This document shows, piece after piece, positions 33,701 to 42,335 of a stretch of DNA of 42,335 nt; the stretch's first letter is position 1; the number at the start of each line of letters is the position of its first letter. This DNA comes from Bacteroidetes bacterium GWF2_35_48. GTDB lineage: Bacteria; Bacteroidota; Bacteroidia; Bacteroidales; GWF2-35-48. A program made the translations under genes and the position numbers. The DNA lies in the NCBI GenBank assembly GCA_001769125.1, contig MEOG01000132.1:75628-117962 (forward strand). The letters are read 5' to 3'. The notes under the pieces were generated by a model. That model was not told where the DNA came from and ran no database searches. It saw only the letters and a list, made by a program, of their open reading frames with translations.

Positions 33701-34618
33701 ATGAAATCAATAAAATTACATGCACCCGCAACAACTGCAAATGTAGGACCGGGTTATGACATTTTTGCAATGGCGCACCATGAGCCTTACGATGAAATTA
33801 CAATTTCGCTTACCAACAGCAAAGACATTAAAATTGAAATTTACGGAGACAGTCAAAATATTCCTGTGAATGTAACGGATAATACGGCAGGTCTGGCTAT
33901 TCTTGAATTATTTAAAAGAAAAAATATTCAGCAGGGTGTTTTATTTCAATTATATAAAAATATGCCGTCCGGTGGTGGGCTTGGAACAACAGGAGCTTCT
34001 GCTGCTGCGGCAATTGTAGGGTTGAATAAATTACTTGACTTATCTCTTAGCGATAACGAGATGGTTGATATAGCAAGGTATGGAGAAGTAGCCTCAGGAG
34101 GTTCTCCTCATGCGGACAATGTAGCTGCAGCTATTCTGGGTGGTTTTGTTCTAGTAAAAAATTATCATCCCATTGATGTGGTAAAACTTGATTTACCAGA
34201 ATTTCATATTGTGCTTGCCGCTATTCGGAAAAGTCAACGTTCTACTCGTGGTTTTATAACTTATGAAATTGGTCAGGAAAAACTAAAAGAACAAATGGCG
34301 CGCTGTGCAAGTGTTATTCATGCAATTCACACAAAAGATGTGAAAGAATTCGGCAGGGCTATTTCTGTTGATTATATCGCAGAACCTGTTCGAAGCGCAG
34401 TTATTCCTGAATATACAGAAGTAAAATTGAAAGTTCTTGAAGCAGGCGCACATGGCTTTAATATAAGCGGAGGAGGTTCTTCTGTTTTTTGTGTTTGTGA
34501 TGCGAATAATCAAAATCAGATTGCCGAAATTATGCATCAGGGCTTTCAGAACAATCCAAATTTTGTAAAAGTAATTCAAACCAAAACCAGCAATCAGGGA
34601 GTGAAAATTGTGGGTTGA
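33701..34618 (+). CDS. thrB: Homoserine kinase (GHMP family)
   Basis: 305 residues from ATG 33701. It converts homoserine to O-phosphohomoserine on the way to threonine. The N-terminal APATTANVGPGYDIF, the ATP loop PSGGGLGTTGASAAAAIVGLN (about 88-108) and the C-terminal FNISGGGSSVFCV match the GHMP plan of homoserine kinases. HADNVAAAILGGFVL is the family's central motif. The loop has GLGTT instead of the common GLGSS. The usual partners (aspartokinase/homoserine dehydrogenase and threonine synthase) are not in the window. The open frame extends nine codons upstream to 33674, but MKSIKLHAPAT is the typical start. Confidence 0.85.
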   Translation: MKSIKLHAPATTANVGPGYDIFAMAHHEPYDEITISLTNSKDIKIEIYGDSQNIPVNVTDNTAGLAILELFKRKNIQQGVLFQLYKNMPSGGGLGTTGASAAAAIVGLNKLLDLSLSDNEMVDIARYGEVASGGSPHADNVAAAILGGFVLVKNYHPIDVVKLDLPEFHIVLAAIRKSQRSTRGFITYEIGQEKLKEQMARCASVIHAIHTKDVKEFGRAISVDYIAEPVRSAVIPEYTEVKLKVLEAGAHGFNISGGGSSVFCVCDANNQNQIAEIMHQGFQNNPNFVKVIQTKTSNQGVKIVG

Positions 34619-34635
34619 TGAAAAATATTTGCAAT

Positions 34636-34681
34636 AAAAAAAGCCGGCACTTCGACTTCGCTCAGTGACCGGCTTTTTTTA
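34636..34681. terminator. Bidirectional terminator with the CACTTCGACTTCGCTCAGTG hairpin
   Basis: AAAAAAGCCGG pairs with CCGGCTTTTTT, extended by CACT/AGTG after a bulged A. It lies between thrB (+) and the large T9SS gene (-), so it can end both transcripts. The loop sequence is one I recall as a common dispersed hairpin in Bacteroidota. Confidence 0.88.
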
Positions 34682-34697
34682 TTGTGTCAAATTACTT

Positions 34698-37600
34698 TTA
34701 TTTTACGATAGTAATCTTTTTAGTAACAACAGCATTTCCTGTCTGAACTTTTACAAGGTACGTGCCATTTGCAACATTAAGCTCAAAAGGAACTAATGTT
34801 TCATTGCTTGAAGAAGCAGCAACAACTTCACCCTGTAAATTGTAAACAGTTACAATCCCATTTGCAGGTTTTGAAATGAAGAATTTACTGTTTGCAGGAT
34901 TTGGATAAACTGCAACATGAATATTCACTTCATTATTTGAATTAACACCTACTAATGAACTTGAAGGAATAGCAAAACCGCAAATTTCAGCATTTGCCTG
35001 GCAAAGTCCTATATCTGTAGCAGTAGCTCCAACAGCAGTATTAATGCTGAAAATATGACCTTCAACCGGACCGCTCATTGCCCACCATAACAAACTTGTA
35101 TTGTCATGATCAAATTCAGCATCCTGCGCATATTGTACCTGACCTGCATTTGTTGGACCAACAAGCGTAACAGCAGCAGTTACTTTATCTATTGAATAAA
35201 GATTTGCATCAGCAGCAAGTGCATACAGATTTCCGTTTGCGTCAGCAGAAAGAGTTAAGAGGGTTGTAGTTGTTGTAACTTGTGACCCAACTTGAGTTGC
35301 TGCGCCAGAACCATAGTTAATCGTATACAAATCAAGAGTTGTTGCAGTTGCAACGATTGCATACATCGTATAACTTGTCCAATCGAAAGTAATACCGGTC
35401 ATATTAAAACCAACTGGGCCAACAACTGTTCTTGCACCTGATGTAGTATCGAAATAAACTAAACTTCCTGTTCCGGTTGCAGGACTTGTACAAGCGTACC
35501 ATTTGCCATCTGCCCAGCATCCGCTGAATACATTGTCTTCTGCACTTTGATCTGCAATAGAATTAATGGTTGCAGGATCTTGTAAATAGAACCATGCGGG
35601 TCCGTTAACAACAGCAGCACCGTCTGTGTAAACAACATATCCATAAGCTTTAATGAGTTCCTGTATGCTGATAGTTTGCGTAAAGGTGTTATCGTTTGGA
35701 TTGGCATCTCCTGTAAGAGGAGCAGTAACATCAATTGTATAATTTCCATTAGCAGCCGTCCATGTGTTGAAAGAAACCTGCTGGCTTGCTCCGCTTGCTA
35801 ATGCAGTAACAGTTTTAGTATCAGTATAGCCACCGGTAATGGTCATTGTTACATCAAAAGTCTGAACATTTAATCCATTATTTTTAACCGTTACCATAGG
35901 AATAACAGCACCCGGAGGAAGCATTGCAGGCATATCAATTGATAATACAGCGATATCATCGGCAGGGGGAGTAAAACAGCTTATAGAAGCTTCCCAACCG
36001 TCACTCTGACCGCTTCCGTCTGAAGTAAAATGAAATGTAAGTGCTCCGGCAGGATTAGAAGCTGTTACTTGTTGTAATGCAGTGGGCAAAGTAGAACCAG
36101 AAAATGGGCTACCTGCAATCTGCGGAGCATTAACATCAATACCATCATGTACTGATAAAAAGTCATAGCCACTTTCAATATCAAATGCAGTGAAAGAAAT
36201 GCGAATCATATCGCCTGGATTTCCTGGGACTAAAGTAAGAACATTATCTTCACTGGCAGAATAACCAGCGGTTAAAAGTCCTGAATCAACAAATGTACCG
36301 GAACAGGTTGTATCCTGTGTATTTGTTCCCATAATATAAATATTTTGAACCGCAAGTTCCTGAGTTAAGGTATTGTCTGCTGTATTTCCATCTGTTGCAA
36401 GAACTGCTTCAACAGTAATAGTATAATTACCTTCAATGCTTGTCCATGTATTAAATGTAACCTGTTCGGTAGCTGCAGAAGCCAGTGCTGTAACAGTTTT
36501 TGTATCTGTATATACACCACCGATAGTCATGGTAACGTCAAATGTTTGTGTTGCTGTACCCATATTTTTTACAGTAGCCATTGGAGTCAGAACAGTACTG
36601 GGAAGTACGAGTGAACTAACATCAATAGAAATAACCGCTACATCGTCTGCTGCTGGCGTAAAACAGCTAACAGCTGCTTCCCAACCCGCATTCTGAACGC
36701 TACCGTCTGATTTAAATCGGAAAGTAATAGCACCTGCTGGATTCGTTGCAGTAACTTGCTGTAAAGCTGCCGGAAGAGTTGTTGAAGAGAAGGGGCTTCC
36801 TGTAATCTGGGGAGCAGTAGCATTTGCGCCATCATATACATATAAAGTATCATAGCCACTTTCAACATTGAATGCAGTAAATGCAACACGAATTCTGTCT
36901 CCGGCAGTTCCGGGAACTAAAGTTAAAACATTGTCTTCATTTGCAGCATAGGGTCCGGTAAGAGTACCAGAATCTACGAATGTACCAGAACATGTGGTAT
37001 CTGCAGTAACACTGCCCATTATTATAAGGTTACCCATATTCGTAATAGTAACTGTTTTCGTATTATTTGCAGCAAACTCATCACCGATAAGGGTTACTTC
37101 TGCAACAAGAACATGCGCTTGAACAGCAGAAAAATCTGCAGTAGCTGTAAAAGTATAATCAGCAGTAGCTCCAGCAGCAACAGGACCGGCAATAGCTTCT
37201 GTTATGGTTGTTCCACTGTTTAAAGTGAAAGAAACAGGAATATTGCTTGCATCTGCGGTACCATTGTTTTTAACACGGATAGTAACTGTTTCTGTCGCTG
37301 TCATATTAGGACCGGAAACAGGAGCAATTACGCTAAGAAGCTGCATATCGTTTGTATAAGTTGTTCCGGCGGTTCCATACATTAAAAAAGGAAGACCTTG
37401 TGCGTTTGTTCCATCCATAAGATTTGCCCAGGTACCACCATTACGTTGTTTTGCATTTCCTGTTGCAGGTTGTCCAGAAATAGTAACAGGAGGAGCCCAT
37501 GGTCCGGAAGCCATAGAGCCGGCGCATGTCCACTCAACCCAATAAGTTCCGGTTGTTAAAGTAAGACCTGTTGTAGCGCAAACGCTTCTCATAATGGGGC

Positions 37601-38177
37601 GGTCAGCACTGGCAACATCATCACCTCTATAGATACCAGAAAAATAAGTACTGGTCATAACATTAGTAGTAGAATCTCCCCAAACAACAGCACTACCTGC
37701 AATACCCGGTTCGCCGTTCCAAATTCTAACGGCATAGGTTGTCATAGTAGAAGTTGTTGTAGAACCTGTCTGGTATGCAAAAAACACAACAGAGTCAACA
37801 GCCCAATCTGAAACAGTAATGGTAAAATCTTCTGCAACGCCATAGCCTGCGCTCATTGCATGTCCGAAGCCATAATTTGTATTCGGAGCTTCAAGAAAAG
37901 AAAAATCGGCACCACCAGGTCCTCCGGCAGGGTGTGTAACCAATGGTCCATTGTCAATTAACAATTCGCCTGCCATAATTCCTTTAGGCGCAGAAATTAC
38001 TGAGGTCTGAGGAGTAGCATTTCTTGGAAATGTAGTACATACATCTGCATTCAGGTTAATTGTTTTTTGAACACTTGTGTTCTTTGTTTTTTGTTTTGCT
38101 TGTTTTACTCCGGTTTGAGCAAAAACAAACACTGATGATAAAAGCATCAGCATAAAAAAGTACGTCAATCTTCTCAT
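34698..38177 (-). CDS. Large T9SS-secreted protein with CARDB and CUB modules
   Basis: 1159 residues from ATG 38177 (MRRLTYFFMLMLLSSVFVFAQ signal); the frame stays open 54 codons further but those lack any signal. A beta-sandwich N-terminal region is followed by a CARDB-like domain (TETVTIRVKNNGTADASN). Two copies of a CUB plus CARDB pair come next. The CUB parts start at TCSGTFVDSG (about 396 and 622) and contain NEDNVLTL or SEDNVLTL and GYD; the CARDB parts contain FDVTMTI. A propeller-like stretch (about 850-1060; YFDTTSGARTVVGPVGF, LYSIDKVTAAVTLVGP) precedes the type A sorting domain (VYPNPANSKFFI ... GTYLVKVQTGNAVVTKKITIVK). It is exported and attached to the cell surface; binding partner unknown. 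Confidence 0.85.
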   Translation of the reverse strand: MRRLTYFFMLMLLSSVFVFAQTGVKQAKQKTKNTSVQKTINLNADVCTTFPRNATPQTSVISAPKGIMAGELLIDNGPLVTHPAGGPGGADFSFLEAPNTNYGFGHAMSAGYGVAEDFTITVSDWAVDSVVFFAYQTGSTTTSTMTTYAVRIWNGEPGIAGSAVVWGDSTTNVMTSTYFSGIYRGDDVASADRPIMRSVCATTGLTLTTGTYWVEWTCAGSMASGPWAPPVTISGQPATGNAKQRNGGTWANLMDGTNAQGLPFLMYGTAGTTYTNDMQLLSVIAPVSGPNMTATETVTIRVKNNGTADASNIPVSFTLNSGTTITEAIAGPVAAGATADYTFTATADFSAVQAHVLVAEVTLIGDEFAANNTKTVTITNMGNLIIMGSVTADTTCSGTFVDSGTLTGPYAANEDNVLTLVPGTAGDRIRVAFTAFNVESGYDTLYVYDGANATAPQITGSPFSSTTLPAALQQVTATNPAGAITFRFKSDGSVQNAGWEAAVSCFTPAADDVAVISIDVSSLVLPSTVLTPMATVKNMGTATQTFDVTMTIGGVYTDTKTVTALASAATEQVTFNTWTSIEGNYTITVEAVLATDGNTADNTLTQELAVQNIYIMGTNTQDTTCSGTFVDSGLLTAGYSASEDNVLTLVPGNPGDMIRISFTAFDIESGYDFLSVHDGIDVNAPQIAGSPFSGSTLPTALQQVTASNPAGALTFHFTSDGSGQSDGWEASISCFTPPADDIAVLSIDMPAMLPPGAVIPMVTVKNNGLNVQTFDVTMTITGGYTDTKTVTALASGASQQVSFNTWTAANGNYTIDVTAPLTGDANPNDNTFTQTISIQELIKAYGYVVYTDGAAVVNGPAWFYLQDPATINSIADQSAEDNVFSGCWADGKWYACTSPATGTGSLVYFDTTSGARTVVGPVGFNMTGITFDWTSYTMYAIVATATTLDLYTINYGSGAATQVGSQVTTTTTLLTLSADANGNLYALAADANLYSIDKVTAAVTLVGPTNAGQVQYAQDAEFDHDNTSLLWWAMSGPVEGHIFSINTAVGATATDIGLCQANAEICGFAIPSSSLVGVNSNNEVNIHVAVYPNPANSKFFISKPANGIVTVYNLQGEVVAASSSNETLVPFELNVANGTYLVKVQTGNAVVTKKITIVK

Positions 38178-38537
38178 AATATTTAATTTAATTAATAATT
38201 TGGGTAATGCGGCGCAAATGTAATAAATAGAAATATAAAACCCTAAAAAAAGAGCTTGAATAAACATGTTCGTTAAACAGTTATGGTAAAAATCACTAGC
38301 AAAGGATTTATATATATTATAAAAAAGGTAACCGTTCACAGGGTATAAAAAACAAATTACATATTTGTAATCATCATATTATGTGTTTTTATGCAAACCT
38401 CAATATTTCCCTTAAATATTTTATTGTATTAAATATAAGCGACTTACAGTCATAAGCGTTTTTGATAGCAAAAACAAATATTTAAAACACTTGGTTCTCA
38501 TTAAATTAATTCCCATAAACGGTTGCAAAAAAAGAAA
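38178..38537. other. 360-bp gap between the two large T9SS genes
   Basis: AT-rich, with no supported gene. It holds a TACATTTG box (minus strand, 38222-38215) that fits TAnnTTTG and would start transcription of the CUB/CARDB gene near 38209, giving a leader of about 32 nt. The -33 region is a poor match. No clear terminator for the downstream end of the upstream gene at 38538 is visible. Confidence 0.45.
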
Positions 38538-41500
38538 TTAAAGGACTACAATTTTTTCAATTTTAACCAAATCATTATTCCAATAGAATTTAACAATATA
38601 AATTCCTTTGGATATTGAGTTCAGTTCAATTGTCGAGTTCTTGTGTTCAATATAATTTTTAGCGACGCAATGGCCTGCAATATCATTCATTTCGTACATT
38701 AAACCTTTTAAATTTGAGACAACAGAAATTTCATTATGTGCCGGATTCGGATAAATTATTATTTCTGTATTCCATTCCACATTTTTAAATATAGAAGAAT
38801 TATAATTGAAGAACGAAGAAATAGAAGAACATCCGGCAGCGTTGAATACTTCCACCTGAAATAAACCATTTGATTGAGGGGTATATATTTGTGAAGTAGC
38901 TCCCGGAATGGTAGCTGTGTTAAGATACCATTGGTAAGTGGTAGCAGTGCTTGTCAATAATATATTCCCATTTTGAACGATGGAGGGAATCAGTGGGTTC
39001 GCATTTACAAGAATAGAAACATTATCGGTAGCTGTACAACCGTTTGAATCGGTAACAGTAACGGAATAAGTAGTTGTTGCTGTTGGAATGAACGGAATGT
39101 CATTAATAACGCCATTACTCCATAAAAAAGTTACACCACCGCTGGCAGAGAGGGTAACAGCATCTCCTTCGCATATATTTTGATTTGTTCCGGCATCAGC
39201 AACGGGAACAGGATAAACAGTAACAATAACCTGACTGGAGGCACTGCAATTGTCTTCTGTTACGGTAACGGTGTAGGTTGTAGTACTTGATGGAGAAACA
39301 ATATTAGCGGATGTATTTGGACCATTACTCCACGCATAGAGTGTGCCACCTGTTGCGTTGAGGAATGCAGTTCCTCCAAGGCAGATGGATGTATCAATAC
39401 CTACACTGACCTCCGGATTATTGTTAACAGTTATAGCTATATTATCGGTTGCAGAACAACCATTGCTGTCATATACAGTTACAAAGTATGTGGTTGTGGA
39501 AGCCGGGGTAACAGTGATTGTACTCTCGGAATCTCCATTATTCCATGAATAATTTAATCCGCCTGTTGCTGAAAGAGTAGCGGTTTGTCCCTGACAAATG
39601 GATTGATCGTTTCCTGCATTCGCTGTTGGCAGAGGGTTAACAGTTATCATAACATTATCGGTAGTTGAACAGCCATTGCTTCCATAAACAGTAACGTTGT
39701 ACGTTGAGGTTATTAAAGGTGTAACGGCAATAGTACTTCCAGTGCTTCCGTTGCTCCACGAATAATTTGCTCCACCTGTAGCAGTTAATGTGGCTGATTG
39801 CCCCTGACAAACCGTTTGGTCAGTGCCTGCATTAGCAGATGGAGCAGGGTTTACAGTAACAAGCACCTGATCGGTAGCAGAGCAGTTGGCTGTATTAGTA
39901 ACGGTTACTGTATAAGTGGTTGTAATAGCTGGTGAAACCGTAACACTCGCTGTGTTACCGACGCTGTTGCTCCATGAATAGTTTGTGCCTCCGGTGGCTG
40001 TGAGAGTTGTTGATAATCCTTGGCAAATAGTTGCATCATTGCCTGCGTTGGCAATAGGATTTGGGGAAACAGTTACATATACAGGATTGGAAATTATCTG
40101 ACCTCCGACTCCATCGTAAACGATAACAGAATAAGTTCCTGAGGCGGAAACTGCTATAGTTGGTGTATTTTCGTTCGTATTCCATAGATAAGAAACGCCA
40201 GCAGGAGCTGTCAGAGTAGCTGTCTGTCCTGAACAGATATTTGCAGATGGCGAAACCTGGATAGAATACTGAATTGGTGTGATAACAAAAGTATTATAGA
40301 AGTCTGCATCATTAAACTCAATACCTTTTAGCAAATAATGTTTCTGAGGTCCGTCTGTATTCAAATTACTTTGATAAATGTCTATGAAAGTAGCAGGAAT
40401 CTGATATTTAGTTCCGTCAAATAATGTTTTTGAAGATGTTTTCAGGTAATAAATATTTGCATTACCGGTTTCAAAAGATGTAACATCAGTATATGTATAA
40501 TTTTCAATATTAAATCCCCATGATTTTGGTTCCGGCATTAAATTATCGGAAATACCATAAAGTAATGTATCAGTGTCTGTCCATGAAACAAAAACTTTTT
40601 TACCATCAGGGCTTTTTGAAATATTAATCCAATGTCCCCATCCGGCACCACCACTTACCCCTGTAAATGGAGAAGCATCAGCGGCAACCATATTGGCGCG
40701 AAGTGTGTCAATGAAAATAGCGTTCCATCCACTACCTTGTTGGAAAACATCAAATAATAATTGAGGATGTGTAGCATAAGTGTAATCTAATGAATCAGGA
40801 TGATTAGAATACATACCTTCAATAACGCAGGCAATGTGTAAGTTCCCATAAGCATCAACAACTGCAGGGTAGCTACTTGGGTCAAAAGAAGAACCTGCGG
40901 GGAAGTTGGGGCGGTAAACCCATTGATCCGAGGGAAGATCTAAAGAAGCTCTTGTTGGCCAAATTTGGTCTTTTATAGCAGGAATAAGATGCCAGTCATG
41001 GAAAACAGGTTCTTTAACCCAGGTTGCGCCACCATCATTGGTTTCCCAAAGAACAGGAAGACCTGTATTATATGGGCTGCTTGCAGAATCGTTACCCACG
41101 CAATAGAAGTAACCATGAAGACCATTGTTGTTCATAGCAATTCCGTCATTGAATGTCCAAGGATAATTTCCGTTGGAAAGAGCTCTAACTTTCCAGAGAT
41201 TATGAATATACGACGGCGCCCAGTTTACCTGATTGGTATTAAAAACGCCATTCATAATTTTATAGTACTTTGTTCCAAGAGGCACACCACTTTCCATAGA
41301 AACAGTAGAAACGGCATTGTAATAACCATTTGCACCATCCATGCAGCTCATGAAAACAGTTGAGTCATTTGGATTTGCAATTTCCAACATATTAGGAGTT
41401 CCTCCTTTTTTATTAGAAGTATAATAGTTTGACACCCATCCTGAACCGTTTGTTTGAGGACCAGAAAGAACATAATACTGTTCATCAGGATTTGTGTTTC

Positions 41501-41933
41501 CTGAAGGGTTGTGGATTCTTCCGTTTGGATACCTTCCGGCTGTTGCAGGCTGGAAAGATAGGCTGTCCCATGTAGCGCCCCAGTTTGAAGTAACCTTGGA
41601 ATACAAATATCCTCCGTTGCCACCCCATGCACCACCCTGACGGTGAACAAAAAGAATAGAATTTGTTTCAGGGCAAGCGTCTAACCAATGGGGCCCTTCT
41701 GCAATAATTGTAAAAATATTTCCAGAAGTTCCAATTGCAACAGAACTCATAGCCTTGTTTGAATTAGACAACATGCGAGGTTTAATCGGAACATTAAAAG
41801 ATACATTTGCGTCAATTTTTGATTGCAAAGACAAAGCTGTCTGATCTGATAATTTCTTGTAAGCACTTTTGTTCTGGGCTTGTGCACCAACTATGACGCC
41901 GAGAGCCATAATCAATAGTAATACTTTTCTCAT
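38538..41933 (-). CDS. Large T9SS-secreted protein: BNR propeller plus tandem Ig/PKD-like repeats
   Basis: 1131 residues from ATG 41933 (signal MRKVLLLIMALGVIVGAQAQ). Residues about 60-560 form a sialidase-like propeller with Asp-box-type turns (SNWGATWDSLSF, NDGGATWVKEPVF, SPDGKKVFVSWTDTD). About 564-1044 hold seven tandem repeats of about 72 residues. Five are regular (ANAGNDxxICQGxxxTLxATGGxNYSWSNG ... TTTYTVTVTxxNGCSATDNVxITVNPxP) and one at each end is divergent. The last 80 residues are a type A sorting domain (IIIYPNPAHNEISVVSN ... KGIYIVKFYWNNDLVKIEKIVVL). No catalytic sialidase residues are evident, so a structural or adhesive role is more likely. ATG 42005 is in frame but lacks a signal. 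Confidence 0.85.
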   Translation of the reverse strand: MRKVLLLIMALGVIVGAQAQNKSAYKKLSDQTALSLQSKIDANVSFNVPIKPRMLSNSNKAMSSVAIGTSGNIFTIIAEGPHWLDACPETNSILFVHRQGGAWGGNGGYLYSKVTSNWGATWDSLSFQPATAGRYPNGRIHNPSGNTNPDEQYYVLSGPQTNGSGWVSNYYTSNKKGGTPNMLEIANPNDSTVFMSCMDGANGYYNAVSTVSMESGVPLGTKYYKIMNGVFNTNQVNWAPSYIHNLWKVRALSNGNYPWTFNDGIAMNNNGLHGYFYCVGNDSASSPYNTGLPVLWETNDGGATWVKEPVFHDWHLIPAIKDQIWPTRASLDLPSDQWVYRPNFPAGSSFDPSSYPAVVDAYGNLHIACVIEGMYSNHPDSLDYTYATHPQLLFDVFQQGSGWNAIFIDTLRANMVAADASPFTGVSGGAGWGHWINISKSPDGKKVFVSWTDTDTLLYGISDNLMPEPKSWGFNIENYTYTDVTSFETGNANIYYLKTSSKTLFDGTKYQIPATFIDIYQSNLNTDGPQKHYLLKGIEFNDADFYNTFVITPIQYSIQVSPSANICSGQTATLTAPAGVSYLWNTNENTPTIAVSASGTYSVIVYDGVGGQIISNPVYVTVSPNPIANAGNDATICQGLSTTLTATGGTNYSWSNSVGNTASVTVSPAITTTYTVTVTNTANCSATDQVLVTVNPAPSANAGTDQTVCQGQSATLTATGGANYSWSNGSTGSTIAVTPLITSTYNVTVYGSNGCSTTDNVMITVNPLPTANAGNDQSICQGQTATLSATGGLNYSWNNGDSESTITVTPASTTTYFVTVYDSNGCSATDNIAITVNNNPEVSVGIDTSICLGGTAFLNATGGTLYAWSNGPNTSANIVSPSSTTTYTVTVTEDNCSASSQVIVTVYPVPVADAGTNQNICEGDAVTLSASGGVTFLWSNGVINDIPFIPTATTTYSVTVTDSNGCTATDNVSILVNANPLIPSIVQNGNILLTSTATTYQWYLNTATIPGATSQIYTPQSNGLFQVEVFNAAGCSSISSFFNYNSSIFKNVEWNTEIIIYPNPAHNEISVVSNLKGLMYEMNDIAGHCVAKNYIEHKNSTIELNSISKGIYIVKFYWNNDLVKIEKIVVL

Positions 41934-42335
41934 TTTTAATAAAATTGTTTGGGTGGGTTTTATAAATTCATTTCCGACAAGCTCAAATGCATAGCATTTT
42001 TCCAATTTTAATTAAAAAAAACGGAGAACTCTTTACCTTTTTTTTTATCATTTCAAATATACAATATTTTTTTAAATTTACAGCGAAAAATTTATTTTTA
42101 ATCGTTTGTCTATCTGTTTGCCTCTCTATCTTCCTATTATTCTGAAAATAATTTGTTACGATACCCTTTCACATAATATAACCTGCATTATTTGCAAAGT
42201 TTATCATCAAATAATTCTGATTTTGTATTTTGACAATTGCATTTATATCGGATTTTACTTTAAGGTTTGTAGATTTAATGATAATTTTCTAAGATTTTTT
42301 TTCAAAATATTTGCTACGCTACTAAAGAGTCTTTG
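41934..42335. other. Upstream region of the BNR/Ig-repeat gene, to window end
   Basis: AT-rich, with no supported gene. TATATTTG (minus strand, 42061-42054) fits the -7 consensus and would give an unusually long leader of about 115 nt; the -33 element is poor. The rest to 42335 shows nothing I can name. Confidence 0.4.

Noticed and set aside
38178-38339. 54-codon extension of the CUB/CARDB protein
   Set aside because: It would bury the clear signal peptide MRRLTYFFMLMLLSSVFVFAQ and overlaps the likely promoter box. The 24-codon extension of the neighbouring gene to 42005 is rejected likewise.

Overview
The window reads as chromosomal DNA of a low-GC member of the Bacteroidota. Four genes end in, or carry, the C-terminal sorting domain of the type IX secretion system (T9SS). 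Upstream regions show the Bacteroidota promoter pattern TTTG-N19-TAnnTTTG rather than -35/-10 boxes. Shine-Dalgarno sites are poor. Gaps between genes hold palindromes and short tandem repeats typical of the phylum.

Layout. 1-4075 (-): most of a giant glycogen enzyme, a GT3-type glycogen synthase fused to an alpha-glucan phosphorylase, cut by the window edge. 4296-5537 (-): secreted polyhydroxyalkanoate depolymerase-type esterase with a T9SS tail. 5619-5837: three 80-bp repeats. 5836-7608 (-): Ig-like lipoprotein. 7653-9125 (-): cysS. 9209-9454: a 246-bp MITE-like element with terminal inverted repeats and a 6-bp target duplication. 9691-10632 (-): secreted MORN-variant repeat protein. 10810-10881 (+): tRNA-Arg(CCT).

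10867-21444: a genomic island of about 10.5 kb. A 27-bp direct repeat, with 26 identities, made of the 3' end of tRNA-Arg bounds it. All island genes run leftwards: half-size HsdS, HsdM, KilA-N protein, full-size HsdS, REP-associated (RAYT/Y1) transposase, HsdR and a YgjP-type metallopeptidase. This is a type I restriction-modification operon with two specificity subunits. No integrase is present. Palindromes and tandem repeats have entered its coding sequences in frame. tRNA-Ala(GGC) follows the right junction.

21604-21882 (-): small conserved protein of unknown function. 22114-28308 (+): a tightly coupled four-gene operon behind a consensus promoter. It encodes three paralogous secreted proteins resembling phage tail fibres (GIG repeats plus a knob-like domain) and one T9SS-sorted surface protein. 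This is the most unusual system in the window and may be a cell-surface adhesin or receptor-binding array.

28455-31070 (-): AsmA-family protein. 31176-31973 (+): outer-membrane porin-like barrel. 32043-32444 (-): zinc-ribbon protein. 32607-33488 (+): DapA-superfamily lyase with altered active site. 33701-34618 (+): homoserine kinase. 34698-38177 and 38538-41933 (-): two very large T9SS-secreted proteins, one with CUB/CARDB modules and one with a BNR propeller plus tandem Ig/PKD-like repeats.

Functions and boundaries come from reading motifs by eye. No database search was run.
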